Positions 1 to 12,746 of a DNA stretch of 64,000 nucleotides are shown piece by piece. A program made the position numbers and the translations under genes. The notes below the pieces were generated by a model. It had not been told where the DNA came from, made no database searches, and was given only the letters and a program-made list of their open reading frames with translations. This DNA comes from Chamaecrista fasciculata (lineage: Eukaryota; Streptophyta; Magnoliopsida; Fabales; Fabaceae). The stretch lies in the NCBI GenBank assembly GCA_003254925.1, contig QANZ01003872.1, positions 1 to 64,000 on the forward strand, written 5' to 3'. Numbering within the stretch: position 1 is the stretch's first letter; each line of letters opens with the position of its first letter.

Positions 1-277
1 AATATTATAATTAAAACAATTTTAATCAAAATATATATATATATGAGAGTCGACCAATACCTAAAATTTCAAGAAAATTTCTTTAAATCAATCCAATTGA
101 TTTCCTATGTATCAAATACATAATCTTGCACCAATCTTTTAGATCTAGTTCGAAAATCATGTGGTGGTTTTTCGCAAATCTTTTAAGCATATGATTAAAA
201 CTATAAACATCAAACATACATCACATGTATATCACACAACTAGTATAAACATACAATTAGCGTGGCTCTGATACCAC
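1..277 (-). mobile_element. Copia retrotransposon 5' leader with primer-binding site
   Basis: This is the internal leader of a minus-strand Copia element that continues off the left edge. The bases at 262-277 read, on the minus strand, GTGGTATCAGAGCCAC, the usual initiator-Met tRNA primer-binding site, directly abutting the LTR that starts at 278. No coding sequence lies in the 261 bases left of it. Confidence 0.8.
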
Positions 278-2405
278 TGTTGGGAAATCACAGAGGGAGC
301 GCAGCGGAAGAAATTAAAAAATTTTTGGACTAAAACGCAAAATAAACTAAAAGGCTATCTCTGTGATTCCTTCCAGGATCCACTAATTATGTTTATACCA
401 GATAAGATAAGATGTTTACCTAGTTTTGATCAGTGACTTATCGTATTCGCGAATTTGAGAAGTCCACAGAGTGTCCTTCCTCTACCAGTAATCCACACGA
501 GCAATTTGGCAGATGCCTAGGTGCTAGCCTCCTTCACTTCTTCCCAAGTGAAAACGGGAACTATATCTATGGTTCTTGAATAATCAAGAAGTGTTCTTGA
601 TTATCAAGATTAAATGGGATTGGCGATTTTCTCACTCTCTATAGAGCTCTAGGCGAAATTCTTAGTCTGACTAAGAATTGATCTGTGTTGTGAGTTGTTC
701 TCCAAATAGGCGCCTAGGACCTCTATTTATAGTGTTCTCATTCCTAGTTTTAGGGAATCCTAATCCAATTAGGATATCTCTAAGATATGGGATATCTTTT
801 AGATATCTCAAAATATCTTTTGATTTATAATATTAAACTTAATATTATAATTCAAAAATAAAGGCCCAATTCGAATTTGACTATCCAAGATCAAATCTTG
901 AGATCAAATCTTAATTTGCTCAAATCCTATTGGTTGGAATGAGTCATGAGATTTTGATTTTATAATTTAAATATTACTTTAATAATTAAATATAAAAATC
1001 GACTTTAGCCTAGACCCAAACTCTAAAATGCAAGATCAAATCTTCCATCCCAAGAAAGGGGGTAGGCGAAATTCTCATGGAGTTTTTGGAGGAATTTTAT
1101 AACAACCCAAACTCCTTAGGTAGTTATAACTAATTCCTAACAATTTTGAATAAAAGAATTACCTTAATATCTTTTAATTCAAATCCTATATCTTTTCCAA
1201 AAGATATTTATCTTATCTTTATTTAATTAATAAAAACAATTTCTATTAATAAAAATAAAGATAATGAGGCGCCACCCTCATCCTTATGTTTCCCAATTTT
1301 AGTGAATTTAATAAATCAATAATTCCCTAATTTTTAGGAAACTTATTTAATTTATTTATTCACTAATATTTTAATTGTAAAACTATTTAACAATTAATTT
1401 AAATTTAAATTTGTCCAACAAATTTAAAACCTCAATCATAGATATTTATTTAAGACAAGATTTAATGTCCTAAGACATTTAACTATGTCCTAAATTGTGT
1501 CACCTAAGTGACTCACGAATTAACCCTAATTCGTGTCCCAAAAATTAGCATCTTGATCCTGCTCATGTGTGACCCAGCAGGCCTCACGTGAAGTTGGCAG
1601 CAAATCATCTTAATATTCACAAGTTGTGAGCGGACTCTAGCAAGCCATCACAACTACCCAAAACACGGGAGTTATCGCTTTAACGACTTTAACGATTTAA
1701 CCTAAATACCACCTTGTCATAATTCCTATTGTCTCACGATATTTTGGTCATGGATCAGGCACGGGAATGTCATCCAAAATCCAAACCACAACTTTCTCGA
1801 TTTCCTGAGTTAGTCCCAATTCCCAGCGTGGCCACGCATTTCTTGGACAGACTCATCGAGGGCGCCAGTTAAATATCTCTCATCTTAAATGAGGGACAAA
1901 ATCCCATCTTGGTCAACCACATTCCTTTGCACGGTAATCAACCAAACCCGTACCTAGCCTGTATGGCTACCCTGCTACGGGTAACGTTGGACTAGGCCAA
2001 AGTTTGACAACTACAATGCCGGAATAGTCAAGACCTCAGGTCTAAGGCTATCGTGACAGGTGTACAGGAGAGGCTCGCTTATGACTAAACCCATGCAGGA
2101 CTCTCCGGGTCGGTCCAGCAATTTGTAACCCTTACAAAATTGCACCATGACTCTCGAGAAGCATCTAGTGCATGTATCTCTATACACCGAGGTCATGCTG
2201 GTCTTAGTTCATTTACGTTCCCACGTGAATGATCGACCAGGGACAGTTTTAGATTAATTATCTTATAATTAATCAAGGACGCTATCATAGTAAACACGCT
2301 AATAATATGATAACAACATAATTTATCTCTATAAATTAATCAAAAATACATATGTTCAAATAACACATAAACAAAATGATTGGCCCTAGGGCACAATCTC
2401 CATCA
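278..2405 (-). mobile_element. Long Copia LTR (5' LTR of a minus-strand element)
   Basis: On the + strand the repeat opens TGTTGGGAAATC and closes CAATCTCCATCA, so it has TG...CA ends. It abuts a tRNA-Met primer site on the left, which makes it the 5' LTR of an element reading leftward. It is closely related to the solo LTR at 3840-6129: both share the opening, the TGGCCCTAGGGCACAATC ending and a middle block around 1500-2200. About 2.1 kb is long for a Copia LTR. The partner LTR is outside the window, so its target duplication cannot be checked. Short open frames inside are not genes. Confidence 0.8.
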
Positions 2406-2869
2406 CTTGAGTCATGTGGGGAACTGGAGAACATATCCTAATAGACTAACTTATTGAGTGAAAGGACCTCATAGTTTAAATATCCACTTAAATTTCTATG
2501 TTTGTCTAACTAGAACATACCAATCTCACATTTCTTAATCTAGTAGTAGTACATGAAGAAACATAACTAATCAACAAGATTATTAAATAATAAATTAATA
2601 TCAACGGTCAAAAGTGAAGTTAGATGCCTGAGCTAACATAAGCTATATATGCGCTAATTACATACAACATATTGATTGTTTTAATTTTTGGGATTGGTTT
2701 CTTGATCTTGAATTGGAGACTAGCTTCTTGTGTTGATTGTCCCAACCATCGCTCTTATACGGAGTGGCTATTTCATGGTGATGAATTGTAATGGCTAAGA
2801 AGTATTGTTACTTACTACTTACTAGTCATATTAGCCTTTTTTTTTTATCATTCGATATTCAGAGTGATG
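2406..2869. other. Intergenic, no feature recognised
   Basis: AT-rich sequence between the Copia LTR and a Tat-like LTR remnant. No coding, RNA or terminal-repeat signal is visible. Confidence 0.5.
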
Positions 2870-3500
2870 TACATGTTATTGACTCACCTAGTGAGTCAGA
2901 GATAGTTGACTCGCCTATCACCCCCACCTAGTCAAAGTCAAATTAAAGGTGTATTGCATTTAATTTATTGATCTTCACTATGATCTTAAGAGAAAAAATC
3001 TCTTAAATCATGGTGTACTTTCTATCATCATAAACAATTATCAGTGATACAAACACCATTTGCCCAACAGGCGAGTCACATTTATTTCTCGTACCTATCT
3101 TGTCAAAAGTCATTGGGAAACTACTCTTACAATCAGAACACCAGTCACTAAATCCTGACATTGTAGGATATGCTCTCATGATACACGCTAGGTCACTATC
3201 ACCATGCGATTGTCACTATCAAACATATACCTTTTACCATCTACTAAAGATCACCTCTTCTTAGTATAAATATGCAAGCCCAAATCCTAACAAAAAGTAA
3301 TGCCCATTGTCTAACTCACTAACATTCTCTCATCTTGAACTCATCTGACTTAATCATAGGAGAAGATTCACAAGGAGCCATCCATGTGCATCTTTCTCGT
3401 AGGAACCTCCACGCATCCAAACTCTTTTTACTCACATTCCAAGCAAACTCAAAGTAAGACTCTTGTAGTCTACTTTTGTGTTTCACAAAGATTTGTCTCG
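2870..3500 (+). mobile_element. Tat-like Gypsy LTR remnant, copy 1
   Basis: It aligns by eye with 6135-6557. Shared landmarks in the same order are a CATTTATT...ACCTA..CTGT block, a TCA/GTCGGGAAACT block, a TATA box (AGTATAAATA near 3260) and a TGACTTAATCAT...GAGCCATCC...TCTTTC block followed by a TCTACTTT..GTGTTT end. The TGACTTAA.CATCGGAG-type motif after a TATA box is characteristic of Tat/Ogre/Retand LTRs. The start is not sharply defined and no coding region is attached. Confidence 0.55.
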
Positions 3501-3839
3501 AATAATTCGGATTTGACATGCTTTGTGACTTGATTATGGTGGAAGAGTCTCATAACAAAGATAATTACATTCTTAATAATCGCGAAGATATTCAATCAAA
3601 GAACACTTCACTTAAGCTCCTAGGAAATACGCCCAAAAAGCACTAATTAAAACTTGTTGGGAACTGACTACGTCACATTTAATGCATTGCTCTTAGCATT
3701 AAATGTGGTGATCCTGGGATTTAATGCGAAGATCCTCGTGATAGCACCGGGAAGGCAAAACCCATGGAGCTACAGTGTTGCCTTCGAGGACATAAGCAAG
3801 TGATAGTGACTAAAAGTGCTCCACGCCCATGGAGCGTAG

Positions 3840-6129
3840 TGTTGGGAAATCCCGGCGCAAAAACGCAGCGGAAGCAATTATAAAATTAAAATTAAAAGCG
3901 CCAAGGCCAAGATTTCCCGAACGGATCCGCTAGCTGAATTTAAAACCTGTTAAGATAGTGGTATACCTCACGAGTTCCAATCGGTTTGGTTGTACGGGGC
4001 GTGTCCTAGAAGTTCACGTGATGCGTCCTTCCTCCGACGGTGGTCCACACGAACAGTTTTGGAGATGCCTAGGTGCTAGCCTCCTTCACTTCTCCAAGTG
4101 AATCAGGGACCTCTATCTACGGTGTTTTTCAATTCAAGAACAATTCTTGAATCTCCAAGAACAAAGATGGCGCCTATGATCAAGAATCCAATCCTTGATC
4201 TCACACAACCTTGTCACACAAACCCTAAACTCCTTTAAGTTTGTGCGCCACTTTCTCTCTCTAGAAAAACCAGGGTTGCATTTTCTCTCTCTTCACCAAG
4301 AGCCAAAATCGAATTTTCCTCTTGTGATTTGCTAGGCTAAAAGTCGAGTTCCCCTAGTGTGCAAGGCATTGTGAAATTCGACTTATGCTATATTATTTAT
4401 AGGGTTTGGGGATTTTTGATAATTATAATTAGGGAATCCCTAAATTATAGGATTATCAAATTATAAAATTATGAGATTACAATAATATCATAATTTTAGG
4501 ACTTGAATTCCTTATTAAAATATTACCTTAATATTTCAATTTAAATTCAAAATGCAATCTTTGAGAATCAAATTGAAAAATCAAATCTTCCCAAGATACT
4601 CATGTCATGCGCCATCCCCTATTCAAAAATGTTGGAATTTAATAAATCAAAATAACAATCCTAACTTTTAGGAAGTTATAACTAACTTGTTATCTTCCAA
4701 CAATATTGAATTAAAATATTACCCTAATATCTTTAATTCAATCTTTTTGAATCTTGAATTCTAATTCATTATTGAATTAAAATATTACCCTAATATCTTT
4801 AATTCAATTTGAACCCAGAATTCGAATTCCCCTTTAAATATTGAATTAAAATATTACCCTAATATCTTTAATTCAATCTTGAACCAAAATCAAATTTTGA
4901 ATTCAAATTCAAGTCATAATTTTAATTAACAAAACATTTTTTATTAATTAAAATGCTATTATATGAGGCGCCAACCTCCTCTCCAATTATCCCAATATTA
5001 GTGAATTTAATAAATCAATAATCTCCTAACTTTTAGGAATCTTATCCAATTTATTATTCCCTAATATTATAAATAGGAATATAATTGTAAATAGACTAAT
5101 CCAATTATTTATTTAACAATTAATATATATATATATTTAAACTTGTCCCACAAATTTAAATATCATATATGTAGATATTTATTTAAGACAAGATTTCATG
5201 TCCCAAGACAATCAACTATGTCTTAAACGGTGTCACTAATGTGACCCACGAATTAACCCTAATTCGTGTCCCAGCGTGGCATCTGGATCCTGCTCGTGTG
5301 TGACCCAGCAGGCCCCACGTGAAGTTGGCAGCAAGTCATCTCTATGACTCACAAGTCGAGAGCGGACTCTAGTAAGCCATCACGACTACCCAAAACACGT
5401 GAGTTATCGCTTAACCCCGAAACGACTTAACCTTAGTACCACCTTGTCTTGATCCCTATTGCCCTACGATATTTTGGTCATGGATTAGGCACGGGAAAGT
5501 CATCCATAATCCAGACCTCAACTTTCTCGATTCTTTGAGCAAGTCCCATTTACTAGTGTGGCCACACATTCCTTGGACAGACTCATCGAGGGGCCCAGTT
5601 AAATATCTCCCATCTTTAATGAGGGATAAAATTCCATCTTGGTCAACCACATTCCTCAGCACGGCAATCAACCAAACCCGTACCTAACCCTTATGGCTAC
5701 CCTGCTACGGGTAACGTTAGACTAGGCCAAAGTTTGACAACTACAACGCCAGAATAATGATGACCTCAGGTCTAAGGGCATCGTGACAGGTGTACATGAG
5801 AGGCTAGCTCATGACTAAAACCCATGCAGGACTCTTCGGGTCAGTCCAGCAACTTGTAACCCTTTACATAATTGCACCATGACTCTCGTTCAAGCATCTA
5901 GTGCATGCATCTTTATGCACCGAGGTCATGCTGGTCTTAGTTCATTCTCGCTCCCATGAAAACAATCGACCAGGGAAAGATTTAGATTAATTATCACATA
6001 ATTAATCAAGGACGCTATCATAGTAAACATGCTAATAATATGATAGCAACATAATCTATCTCTATAGATTAATCCATATGTTCAAAACATATTCATAAAA
6101 TGATTGGCCCTAGGGCACAATCTCCATCA
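3840..6129 (-). mobile_element. Solo Copia LTR with perfect 5-bp target-site duplication
   Basis: A TG...CA repeat of 2290 bp of the same family as 278-2405. It is flanked by CGTAG at 3835-3839 and CGTAG at 6130-6134. No primer-binding site or polypurine tract adjoins it, so it is a solo LTR left by LTR-LTR recombination. It sits inside a Tat-like LTR and is therefore younger than it. Open frames at 5456-5671 and 6100-6347 fall in or over this repeat and are not genes. Confidence 0.88.
4711..4877. repeat. Three copies of a 38-bp palindromic unit inside the LTR
   Basis: A unit starting ATTGAATTAAAATATTACC and ending TTTAATTCAAT occurs three times, near 4711, 4772 and 4839, separated by AATTC-rich spacers. 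Each unit begins and ends with the inverted pair ATTGAATTAAA / TTTAATTCAAT, so each can fold. The other LTR of this family has a related but not triplicated block, so copy number varies. Confidence 0.7.
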
Positions 6130-6557
6130 CGTAGCGCAGTCTGCATTTATTATCCTCACCTACCCTGTTTAAAGTTGTCGGGAAACTGGTACAACAATCT
6201 ATACATCAGCCTCCGAGTCTTGACACCATGGGATTTGACCTGCAACACACATGCTAGGTGCCTTTGCCACACACCTGTCAACATCAATACATACCTTGTA
6301 CTAATTGCAACCCAAGAACGCCCTGGAGTATAAATAGCATAAGACATTCCCTAACAAAGGTAACACATTTTATTATTCACGAACTTATCACCCAAGAAAC
6401 ACCCAATTGACTTAACCATCGGAAAAGAATTACGGGGAGCCATCCTGTGCTTCTTTCCTCGCAGGTTGAATCCAACTACAAGCTCCATCCAAGCTCATTC
6501 TAAGGAAACTTTAAGATGATAAGATCTATCCTTGGTCTACTTTAGTGTTTTCAACAT

Positions 6558-7539
6558 GCAATAACATAAAAACATTAGGAAGATTTTGAAACTACCATAT
6601 ATATATGTATAACCATAACCTATATGCAGACTTTGGTCAGCCATCGTGGCAACTAAGACTGTGATTGATCAAAGCTTCTTAGAAATAATGTCACCTATAT
6701 GGGATTAGAGTATTCCCAACCCTTAGATTCAGTTTAAAAAATGATTATTTCATGGGATTAAGCTATTTTCAAGAATACAATATATTGTCAGGATTAATTT
6801 ATCAATTCGTGCACTAAACACAAGATTAATCTACTTTGAACCTTTAGAATCTCAGGACCTATTTTTCAATCCGTATACCAAACACCCCCTTAAGAATTAA
6901 GATTATGCAATTTGATAAATGATTAAATTTTTGTGTTATTTTTTTAGTTAATTTAAAAATAAATATATAATAAAATATTTTTATATAATTAATTGTAGAA
7001 ATTAATGAATGTTTGAATAATTTTATAAAAAATTATAATTATTTTATAATAGATGAACTTAGTAATAGAAAAAAAAAAATTTTAACTTTAACTTTTTTGG
7101 TTTATAAATCCCACAAGTTGAACTTTCTATCCCTCAACTTTGATCCTCATATTTTTATTTTTAATTTTAACAAAAGTATTTCTTTTTTTTCTCTAAATTT
7201 TGTCCACAAAGTTTGTTTATTGTTAATTTTATGTTTTCGTTAATTTTATATTTTACTCTAACTTTATATTCAATAAAATAATAGAAAAATGTACATGGTT
7301 TTTAGTCTAAGCTAGAGTTTAATCATTATTTTTTCTAATAATTTTAAGTTATGTAAAATTTTTCATTAGTTCATCTAATGAAACTGTTATAAAAGATAAA
7401 ATTAATCAAAATATAAAATTGATAATAAAAAATTTTTGAATATAAATACAAAAATTAATATAAAATTTAAAGACTTAAAAGAGTAAAAGGTGTATTTAAA
7501 TTGACAATAAAATTTAGAGAATAAAAAACAAGTTTGGTT
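6558..7539. other. Intergenic AT-rich DNA, probable Harbinger/MITE scraps
   Basis: Very AT-rich, with no credible coding sequence; the frame at 7013-7243 is composition-driven. An ATACCAAACACCCCC end near 6880 looks like the right terminus of a Tourist/Harbinger-type element, but no matching left end is clear. Confidence 0.4.
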
Positions 7540-8392
7540 GGTCTTGTGGCCAAGCTCACTCGGTCGCTTAAGCAAGTGTTACGGATTTGAATCCTGCCTT
7601 TTGTATGCAATAACCAATTGGTTAGCGACAGACCTTTAAATGGAGCACAAATCTGTGGAGGATTATGTTAGAAGAATATAGTATATAGGCTTTGATAGTG
7701 TGATCACTGTCCTTAAGGAAATTAAGCCCCCACTATTCAATTGCTGCTGGGTTTGTATGGCAAATTTCCTACAGGATTTTACAAAGCCTGATATTATAGC
7801 CAACAAAACTATAATATCTTATTTTCTTTAAAAAAAAAATTTAAAAATGATTCATTGATTCATTTTTAAATTACTAACTAAGTGGGGGATTGTTGGAAAA
7901 TAGTTAGTAATTAAAGTCCCACATTGGATAAATTGAAGGGTTGAGAAGATGGCTCATATGTGAAGGGTCATAACTCTTCATATGTGGATGGTTGTAAATG
8001 TTTATTGAAAAGTCATGAATATTGAATCATGACAAGTTATGACCAACCATTAAGATTGAACATGAAAAGATATGATTGTAGGAATCTGAAAGGTTGTACA
8101 GCTTCAGGTTTTCCTCTATAAATAGCATCTCTTCTCTCAAACAGAATATCAATAAAAAGAGATCTCATCTTCAACTTTTCTTTCACAAAATTGTGTTCAT
8201 AAGATATTATAGTTTTGCTGGCTATAATATCAGGCTTTGTAAAATCCTGGAGGAAATCTGTCATACAAATCCAGCAGCAATTGAATAGTGGGGGCTTAAT
8301 TTCCTTAAGGACAGTGATCACACTATCAAAACCTATACTATATTTCTAACAGATTAGTCATTGGCCTGTTGAGCTGGGAATACCATGGGCAA
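7540..8392 (+). mobile_element. tRNA-derived SINE-like repeat, split by a 686-bp insertion
   Basis: The left part (7540-7665) has a tRNA-like stretch: a GTGGCCAAGCTCACTCGG segment in the box A position and GGATTTGAATCCTGCC as box B, followed by a GCAATAACC...GACAGACCTTTAAATGG...TCTGTGGAGGATTA tail. After the insertion at 7666-8351 the tail resumes at 8352 (GATTAGTCATTGG...) and ends in an A-rich tract near 8390. The box spacing and A-rich end fit a plant SINE. No clover-leaf or mature 3' end supports a functional tRNA. Confidence 0.6.
7666..8351 (+). mobile_element. Aberrant fold-back Copia insertion: inverted U5 arm + PPT + full LTR
   Basis: The insertion is bounded by perfect GATTA duplications (7661-7665, 8352-8356). 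Its right part, 7891-8351, is a 461-bp LTR (TGTTGGAAAATA...TTCTAACA) with a TATA box (CTATAAATAG near 8117) and a polypurine tract just before it (AAGTGGGGGAT, 7880-7890). Its left part, 7666-7821, is a close inverted copy of the LTR 3' end (8201-8351). Both outer termini are therefore the same U5 end. Only about 60 bp of internal DNA remains between the arms, so there is no coding capacity. Confidence 0.85.
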
Positions 8393-8479
8393 CGAAAAAA
8401 AAATTAAAAACAAATTTTTGTTAATTGCATTCAATATCAAGAGGCAACAAAATAATATTTATTTTAAGGATATTTTTAT

Positions 8480-8575
8480 AATGTAACTTGTTGTATCATG
8501 CAACAAGTGAGGTGGCAATCAAACATTGAAGATTTTGTCATTATGCTTGTTGCATGATACAATAAGTTACATCGT
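8480..8575. repeat. Short hairpin-forming inverted repeat
   Basis: Arms of about 24 bp near 8484-8507 and 8548-8571 (TAACTTGTTGTATCATGCAA against its near-perfect complement) surround a 40-bp loop. It may be a decayed MITE. I see no gene-like flanks. Confidence 0.55.
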
Positions 8576-8940
8576 AGACTTATTACTTTTATTTTAAATC
8601 TCAAAACCAACTCATAAAAAGTGTATAGTTTAAGCTCAATTCTACCCATTAAAGTTCTCTTGGGATTCTAAAGTTTTCCCAACATTAATTTGGATGGTTA
8701 ATGCTGGTTCAATTTTTTAAAACAAAGTGAAAAAAAGAAACATAATCTTTACACATTTTACACTAATTATAAAATTTTAATCCTCAATTTAGGAGATTCT
8801 GATCCAAAATTTACTTTGCTGCCAGACTTTCCTGGTGGGGCTTATTAATCTATTTCTAACAAAAATATCTCAAGAGTTTACTATGGACTAAAATGATGAC
8901 ACGTTCATTTCAAAGTGTGTACAATATTATTAACTATAGG
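8576..8940. other. Intergenic, nothing recognised
   Basis: AT-rich sequence with no long open frame, terminal repeats or RNA motif. Confidence 0.4.
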
Positions 8941-10422
8941 CCAAAGTTTGAATTTGGTTCTATATTTTTTTCTCAATTCTCAATTTGGTTTTATATGTTT
9001 TTTTTTGCACTTTTAGTTTCATATGGATCAATTCTCAATTTGGTCCCATATTTTTTAGGGTAAATTCCATTTTGGTACCCAGTCCTATTGACCTGTACCA
9101 CTTTGGTACACTGTCATTTCAAAAGTGTCACTTTGTTACCCTGTCTTTTGAACTGTTATCCATTTTGGTACCCAATTTAAAATTTTCGTCAAATTTTAAC
9201 AGTGAAGAGGCACGTGCATTTCAAAAGGGACCAAAAAGACAAAATTCCCAACTTTTCATCACCAATTTGTGATTTTCCCATATTCATTCATTCCCTTAAT
9301 TCCCTAAATTCATCACCCAATTCGCGATTCCTAACAATTCGCGTTTCAATCTTCATTCTTCATCCCAAAAACGCACGAGCTACCTCTCCAAACCCATTCA
9401 TTTTTCATCTTCCACTTCGCTATCCCAAAAGGTTCACCAAATCCCCAATTTTTCATCACTATTCGATTCACATTCGCGTCTCCGTCGAACACATTCGCGA
9501 TTACACACCAAAATCATCTCATCGAACATTCTAACTTCATCGAACCCATTCTTGATTCAAAATCAAACACGTTCATCTCCAGTCGCGATTTACACACAAA
9601 ATCCCCAATTCGCTCATCATCTTCGCGAGGTACCAAACGCACACACGAATCCACGAGGTGAATCGCGAGAATGAGAGGATTTCAAAACTGGAACGACAAA
9701 GTGGAATGGGTTTCGATTTTGAAGGTGGAATGGGGTTCGATTTCATGAATGGAGGTGGAATGGGAGGATTTCATGAATTTGAGTGTGATGAATCGCGAAC
9801 ATAGAATGAAGAATGAATAAATCGCAAAGAGAGATGAATGAATCGCCATGAGAGGGTTAGTGAAGGAATGAATATGGGAAAATCACAAATTGGTGATGAA
9901 AAGTTGGGAATTTTGTCTTTTTGGTCCCTTGAGAAACGCATGTGCCTCTCCATTGTTAAAATTTGACGGAAATTTTAAATTGGATACCAGAGTGGGTAAC
10001 AGTTAAAGGACAGGGTAACAAAGTGACACTTTTGAAATGACAGTGTACCAAAGTGGAATTTACCCTATTTTTTATTGCAGATTTGGTCCCATATCTTTGG
10101 GACTATTGTAAAATTAGTCTTATATCTTTGGGTTAAGTGTAGAAGTGGTCCCATATCTGTACAAAAAAATCAACTAATGATTGATTCTCTTGCAAAGATA
10201 TGAGATCAATTATGCAATATGATCAAAAGATATAGCCCAAAAAATGATATCGGACCAAATTTAGACTTTTTGCAAATATATGGGACTAAAAGTGCAATAA
10301 AAAATATTCATGACCAAATTAGAAACTCAACAAAATACATGAGACCAAATTTACACTTTGATCTTAAATATTTTTCTACTATTGTGCCCAACACGCGGGA
10401 CTAAAAATAATTTGGACTTGGA
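8941..10422. mobile_element. Older GGTCCCATAT-type TIR element, split by a younger MULE
   Basis: The left arm (8941-9048) begins GGCCAAAGTTTG and repeats 'TTTGGTCCCATAT'. The right arm (10075 to about 10422) repeats 'ATGGGACTAAAAGTGCA' and 'GAGACCAAATTT', the inverted sense. This matches the family at 14690-15042, 19863-20197, 22151-22591 and 39309-39747. The middle is occupied by 9058-10065. I find no clean target duplication for this copy. Confidence 0.5.
9058..10065. mobile_element. Non-autonomous MULE with long TIRs and 9-bp duplication
   Basis: The ends are GGGTAAATTCCA and its complement, with inverted arms of about 200 bp (9058-9290 and 9860-10065). The flanking 9-mers TATTTTTTA are identical at 9049-9057 and 10066-10074, as expected for the Mutator superfamily. 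The inner 570 bp is richer in GC and CG dinucleotides (AATTCGCGATT-type repeats) than the surroundings, and part of it also forms inverted copies. The open frames at 9202-9534 and 9771-9953 lie in the arms and do not look like transposase. Confidence 0.82.
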
Positions 10423-12160
10423 CGTATACCAAACACAGTAAGAAAATCACTTAGACACGCCAGATTATAAAAAAGAAGAAAAAAAAAATGTGTATTAAAG
10501 ACTCGATATTGATTGATGAGATCAGAAGAAATCTTCACTAATTTTGTATGACATGTTTGAATGGTTTGAAGGAAAAACTTAGGATTTGATCTAAAATACC
10601 TGTGATTAAAGACAATAAAAATTTAATAGATCTCCTTATTGAGAAAGTTTGGCAAAAGCAACTTTTTAGTCCCTAAACTTTACATTAACGGTTAATTTCA
10701 TCATTAATTTTCTTAGATTAATTTCATTTTCAGTATTTCATATTTTGATCAATTTTATCTTATTATTAACTTTTTTTTAATAATTTAATGACAAACTTCA
10801 TTCTATTTTTCAATTTAAGTTAATATTTGAATTTTTTTTATCAATTTTACATTATATGTCATTTGTCACGTAGATTATGTCATTAATATTTGGCTAAAGT
10901 AAAAATAAAGAATAAAATTGACCATGATGTAAAACATTAAAAATAAAATTGATTGAAAAAAAAATTAGAAATGAATTCTTGACATTCTATATAAAGTTTG
11001 GGGACCAAAAGATGCTTTTTCTTTGAAAGTTTTAATTGAAGGAATGTAGCTCAAAATTTGCTGCAAACTCAATCTTTGGGAGTTTGATGTATTAAAATTG
11101 GCCGAGTTGTTTACTCTGTTCCGTATTGTATTCATATTTGTTTGAGAAAATTTATTGAAAATTTATTTTTTTTTGTCTATGAATATGTGTTGAGTTAATT
11201 AATCAGTTTTTGAATAATTGAAATATATAACTCGATTTTTGAATTATCACAATCAAATTCAAGGATAAAAATTATAAATTCACTGCAAAGTCAATGATCA
11301 AAAGTATAAATTTATACAAATTCATGGACTAAAAAATGAAATTATTCTAAATTTAGGGACCATATCATCACAGAGACCAAAAATTGTTGATCTTGTGTTA
11401 ACTTACAATTCGGTTGAAAGATGCGCTTATTGTGAATTAATTATTTATTGTCATTTTCCTTATTTCCAATGACTTTGAATGGTAGTGACCAAAACTTATA
11501 TCTTATTATTATTATTATTTTTGTTTTGGAAAAGAGATCCATTAATAACTTGAACGTCAATGACTCAAGGTTTTGAATATTTTGTTAGATAAGGTGTTAA
11601 GAATGCCCTTTTTTAAGTTGTTTTCTTAGTTGTAGAATTTCTTTTATAGGAAAAAGAAAAAAAGTATAAAATTTTAATAAATAGAAATAGCAATAAAAAA
11701 AATTAATTATTCAAATAGAAATAAAGTGAAATTCACTAATGATCATAATTATTTTAAATTTTTTACTTTAATTTTTCTTGAAAGATCTATAGAGCATAAC
11801 AATATTAACTAGTTGCCTAATATTATTAAGGTGCATGTTAATTTCTAATTAATCTTTTTATATTTTTAATCTAATAATCCTAATAGAAAATTTCAATTAG
11901 AAAATCCATAATTATTGTAAGGCATGATGCTACATATATACAACACTTCTATAATTCTATTCAAAACAAATCTTACGTCATCATCTTATATCCCAAGTTG
12001 CCCATCTGCTTAAGTTTCCAGGAAATTTCACAATCTGGAAAAACGTCAAAACTCAAAAAAACCCTTCTTGATGGAAGATGAAATACTAATTCACTAGCTC
12101 ATCATTTGTCATTCTTTCGTCTCCTTCATCCTTAACTTCAGCAAGTTCTACATACCCCAC
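10423..12160. other. Intergenic, one TIR-like MITE, otherwise unremarkable
   Basis: An inverted-repeat element lies at about 10653-11035: AAAGCAACTTTTTAGTCCC on the left is mirrored by GGGGACCAAAAGATGCTTTT on the right. The rest holds AT-rich DNA, further GGTCC/GGACC scraps (11210-11390) and a short ATT microsatellite near 11508. No gene is visible. Confidence 0.45.
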
Positions 12161-12271
12161 ATGAAAACTCTTCTTAACCCATCTTCCATTTTCTTTCTTT
12201 TGGTCCTTTTCCTCATCTCAATCAATACTCCAACATCTTCACATTGGACTCGATTTAACATTGTTTGTTGA
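12161..12271 (+). pseudogene. Signal-peptide-like stub, possible decayed LRK10L paralogue
   Basis: An ATG frame of 36 codons runs to a TGA at 12269-12271. It begins M-K-T-L-L-N-P-S-S and continues with a hydrophobic core (IFFLLVLFLISI) and a T-P-T-S-S end, a good secretory signal. The 80 bases before it are C/T-rich and resemble a 5' leader. After about 20 codons of possible mature sequence the frame stops, and unrelated AT-rich DNA follows. Its place directly upstream of a receptor kinase, in the same orientation, suggests the 5' end of a lost tandem copy. It could equally be a chance short frame or a small secreted peptide gene. Confidence 0.35.
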
Positions 12272-12479
12272 CGGCCCCTAACTTTGACATTCGAACTTGA
12301 AATAATATAGATATAACCACATTCAGTAATTTGGGATCAATTTGACAAATTATGAAAACATATAGGATCAATATGAAATAAATGAACTATTTAAAATCAA
12401 TTTGAAATCTACCCAATAAGTTCTGATTTTGATTTTTCAATTCATTAGAACGTGTCTCACCTGTTTGACTTTTGATGCA

Positions 12480-12746
12480 ATCCGGAATCATATTCAAGAT
12501 AGGGTAGTTCAGAGTGGTTAGACACTTAGACAAGAAATTTGGCCATAAGCCCATAAGTAGTTCGTGCTACCAACCCATCTCATACTCACATTTCTGGGTA
12601 TTTATTTGATTTAGCCTATATTCATTCATTCATTCATTACCTCTAAATAGAATCTTATTTTTTCAAATTTTCACCAATCCCACCTTAAACGTAACCCACC
12701 ATTTTTCTGTTCACGATGTACAACTAAACTCTTTTTCTCTCTCAAG
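12480..12746 (+). promoter_or_regulatory. Upstream region and 5' leader of the receptor kinase
   Basis: The stretch before the ATG has a weak TATA-like CTCTAAATAGA near 12642, about 100 bp upstream, an (ATTC)n microsatellite at 12623-12638 and a C/T-rich leader ending CTCTTTTTCTCTCTCAAG just before the start codon. The leader has no upstream ATG in its last 25 bases; one ATG (12717) closes quickly. No specific factor site can be claimed. Confidence 0.4.

Larger units (their letters stand above)
3655..6557 (+). mobile_element. Tat-like Gypsy LTR, copy 2, split by a solo Copia LTR
   Basis: The two parts are 3655-3839 and 6135-6557. The left part opens TGTTGGGAACTG and carries a 12-bp perfect inverted repeat (3674-3685 and 3696-3707). 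The right part holds a TATA box near 6327 (AGTATAAATAG) and the TGACTTAACCATCGG...GAGCCATCC block also seen in copy 1 at 2870-3500. The exact 5' and 3' ends are inferred from TG and CA dinucleotides. The interruption is the insertion 3840-6129, flanked by a 5-bp duplication. Confidence 0.55.
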